Origin: Glandiceps talaboti
Taxonomy: Eukaryota; Hemichordata; Enteropneusta; Spengelidae
Direction of reading: 5' to 3'
Length of the DNA: 64,000 bases
NCBI RefSeq assembly: GCF_964340395.1
Contig: NC_135562.1
Span: forward strand, 17,365,985 to 17,429,984
Below are positions 61,735 to 64,000 of the stretch, in pieces (the stretch's first letter is position 1; each line of letters begins with the position of its first letter). Made by a program: the position numbers and the translations under genes. Under the pieces are notes generated by a model, which saw only the letters and a program-made list of their open reading frames with translations, was not told the DNA's origin and searched no databases.

Positions 61735-62060
61735 TTATGAGATAGAAATAGGTAGTGTCACCCCTATGAATACTGCCTCAGGATTTCCCTCTAGATAGAA
61801 ATAGGTAGTGTCACCCCCTGTGAATGCTGCCTCATGATGTCCCTCAAGATGGAAATAGGTAGTGTCACCCCCTGTGAATACTGCCTCAGGATGTCCCTCT
61901 AGATAGAAATAGGTAGTGTCACCCCTATGAATGCTGCCTCAGGATGTCCCTCTAGATAGAAATAGGTAGTGTCACCCCTATGAATGCTGCCTCAGGATGT
62001 CCTTCTAGATAGAAATAGGTACATGTAGTGTCACCCCCTGTGAATGCTGCCTCATGATGT
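61735..62060. repeat. Minisatellite of about 58 bp, five to six units, in RAB23 intron
   Basis: GATAGAAATAGGTAGTGTCA, CCCCTATGAATGCTGCCTC and AGGATGTCCCTCTA repeat head to tail with few differences (CCCCCTGTGAATG variant; one unit gains TACATG inside AGGTAGTG). High identity suggests length polymorphism. Confidence 0.95.
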
Positions 62061-62360
62061 CCCTCCTCTCCTTACTTTCTTTTGTGCAACCATTACTTGG
62101 AGAATTTACTGTCCAGAGAAATGCAGAAATTCCAAGTCATTTGTGGAGACATTCTCTGACAACTTCAACATACTTAAACAGTCAAATAGGCTATTGTTAT
62201 AAAACAAAGATGTGGAATGTGGTGTTAAAAAAAACATTCTGTCTAAACATTATGCAGTTTTCATTCAGTTAATGTTATTTTAAGTGGTATTTTATTGTCT
62301 AGAGTGCATGCTTTCATGACATTTGGTGAGATCGTTAAGTCGTCTCCTTTCTCTCTTTAG

Positions 62361-62446
62361 GGTCAATGGTGAAGACGTTCGGTTAATGTTATGGGACACT
62401 GCAGGGCAGGAAGAATTTGATGCCATAACTAAATCCTATTACAGAG
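62361..62446 (+). CDS. RAB23: RAB23 second coding exon
   Basis: 86 nt after acceptor TCTCTTTAG|GGTC; encodes [19 protein letters not shown] then DAITKSYYR with a split Gly. WDTAGQEE is the G3 box with the catalytic Gln. Donor AGAG|GTATGT. Later exons (NKxD and SAK boxes, prenylation tail) are beyond 64000 or unseen in the remaining 1.5 kb. Confidence 0.95.
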
Positions 62447-62542
62447 GTATGTCATTTATTAGGGACACAAACACTGCCACTTGTGAGCTAATATTTCATT
62501 CAAGGAGCTAATAAAAATATTCAAGGAGCTAATAATAATAAG

Positions 62543-62753
62543 ATTCTATTCCCAAGTATGGTCATAATAGTCAAAATAATGACGTTATTAGTTATTTACA
62601 AATATTCATAAAATACCATCACCAGTGTCTGCATTGTCATCATCACCAGAGTAAATTTTTTCCAATGCAGACACCGGTGATGAGTACTTTTCGAATATTC
62701 GTAAATACCTAATAACATCATTATTTTGTAGTATGACCATCCTTGAATAGAAT
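62543..62753. mobile_element. 211-bp foldback MITE, RAB23 intron
   Basis: ATTCTATTCCCAAGTATGGTC pairs with GACCATCCTTGAATAGAAT, continuing through GACGTTATTAGTTATTTAC / GTAAATACCTAATAACATC and ACCAGTGTCTGCATTG / CAATGCAGACACCGGT. Arms of about 95 bp. Confidence 0.8.
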
Positions 62754-63177
62754 AATTAAGGCACAAACTAAGTTTATATATTTTGGGGGATTTTTTTCTG
62801 CATATTAAAAGTACTCACGGTATTCTAATTGTATACATGTACTTAAACCATCACTTGAAATTAACTGAATTCAAAGCAGGTTTTTTTATGAAAGATTTGA
62901 AGACATAATTTATACATATCAAAAAATGTACAGTAACTCCCTACTATGCAATCAACAGTTCTAAAATGTCAGAAAACAAGTTGTAATGTCATAGAAAAAA
63001 AGGCAGGCATCAATATTAATACTATACACAAGAATAGTTTAATCAAAGTCTTTTGTAAGTATTTTCACTTGTCATAAGTATTATAAGTTCAATTTGTGCC
63101 ATTTTAGGGGTACATGACTGTAGTATTTTAGCTTCGAAATCTTGGCACACTATATTCTCTATATAGACATGAATTTA
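62754..63177. other. RAB23 intron, no feature seen
   Basis: AT-rich unique-looking sequence; no exon with consensus splice sites matching the next RAB23 segment. Confidence 0.4.
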
Positions 63178-63182
63178 TAATA

Positions 63183-63592
63183 CAGCTAAAAATGATGTAG
63201 GCTTTGTGTTTCACTCATACATCACGACATTTTATACACGCCCTCAGACGACAACTTCTAATGCGGAAGAAACAATTACATAGGTGCCATACACAGTGTG
63301 GATGTAGAAGTAGTCAAGTTTAATTGCTGATTATTAGTTAGAAAATAAACAATTGAAGCCATTAAAATCATCAAGTCCATGTGTAATGTTTTTATTAGAA
63401 GCCTGTTTTTACTGCACTTTGAAAGAATAGCAATGCTTATTAGTGTTCAATGTGATTGGGCAAAGGATCCTGCTGTTTGTTGGGTCAATGATATCGTTAG
63501 TCTATCGGTAGGGTCGAAATATGTCTAGCTCTGTGTCAAAAACGTAATGCCCCAAGAGTGCTCGAAACACCAAGCCAACATCAATTTAGCTA
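63183..63592. mobile_element. MITE family 3, inverted copy with 5-bp target duplication
   Basis: CAGCTAAAAATGATGTAGGC at the left, CCAACATCAATTTAGCTA at the right, 410 bp, reverse orientation of the 34780 copy (shared CAAGTCCATGTGTAATG, AAAGAATAGCAATGCTTA). TAATA flanks both sides (63178-63182 and 63593-63597). Confidence 0.82.
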
Positions 63593-63597
63593 TAATA

Positions 63598-64000
63598 GTA
63601 ACTTCTTGACTTTTCAAAGGGATAACACTAGGTGTCCACATCGCATGAATACAGATCAAAGGCTACTTTATTGTTAACCTCTTTGTGTGCAAGTCGTATA
63701 ATTACCATCTTTAGGAGATATCTGTGAATGACATGACCTTCATCCATTCATCAGATTAGTCCCAGTGTGGTTCACATCATTAATTCTCTTATGTTTGCAA
63801 GGCTAACAAGGACAATATTGTATGCATGAGGGAAGTTTTCCAAATCATTGGGTAGGTTAATACAGTTTAAAGTCAATTCCAAGGAGAAACTATTTCTCAG
63901 TAACTTGCGAGTCCATGTAAAGAAGGCAATGAATTAGTCCTGTCCAAGGAATTTTGAATTGGTTCCAAATTGAATTTAAAAAAGTTGGTTTTCCTGTCCC
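63598..64000. other. RAB23 intron to window edge
   Basis: No feature recognised; presumed intron sequence. Confidence 0.4.

Noticed and set aside
61735-62060. Possible CRISPR array
   Set aside because: Units are contiguous tandem copies without unique spacers, in an intron of an animal gene.

Overview
This window is metazoan nuclear DNA. Genes are split by canonical GT-AG introns, CDS is sparse, and the rest is AT-rich sequence full of retrotransposons, DNA transposons, foldback MITEs and microsatellites. The transposon mix (Ty3/gypsy, DIRS, a probable Academ, hAT-like MITEs, LINE and tRNA-SINE debris) and the abundant TACATGTA words fit a marine invertebrate such as a cephalochordate, hemichordate or lophotrochozoan. 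I cannot fix the phylum from sequence alone.

Layout. 1-2805: 5' part of a Ty3/gypsy element on the minus strand (LTR, tRNA-Leu-type primer site, one continuous gag-protease-RT frame that runs off the left edge). 3085-3963: dispersed repeat and a broken LINE ORF1. 4427-4571: TATA promoter and signal-peptide first exon of an unidentified minus-strand gene. 6540-7215: tandem array of about 140 bp units with a MITE inside it and an 11-bp target duplication. 10833-10957: one exon of a short-chain dehydrogenase. 11.4-12.1 kb: LINE 3' end, foldback element, (CT)n. 12149-22330: a degenerate DIRS retrotransposon on the minus strand, split inside its tyrosine recombinase gene by a 6550-bp DNA transposon (12206-18755). 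That transposon has long terminal inverted repeats, a 3-bp target duplication and a frameshifted transposase with an XPG/FEN-like nuclease region and a Cys-rich CXC tail, best matched to Academ. 22.5-23.6 kb: poly-G repeat, (AT)n and a 249-bp near-perfect palindrome.

25410-40084 holds a complete 13-exon minus-strand gene for the proteasome-associated deubiquitinase USP14. The reconstructed CDS is 1518 nt (505 residues). Every junction is GT/AG with consistent phase, and the catalytic Cys, His and Asp are all present. Its introns host many MITEs, two of which end within about 20 bp of splice donors. 41-61 kb is mostly repeats, with two or three coding-looking segments I could not name. From 61137 to the right edge are the 5' exons of RAB23, a small GTPase of cilia and Hedgehog signalling, on the plus strand and continuing past the window.

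The two named genes are intact in every codon read, while the mobile-element genes carry many frameshifts and stops. The breaks are therefore decay, not poor sequence. USP14 and RAB23 are transcribed divergently about 21 kb apart; nothing here links their functions.
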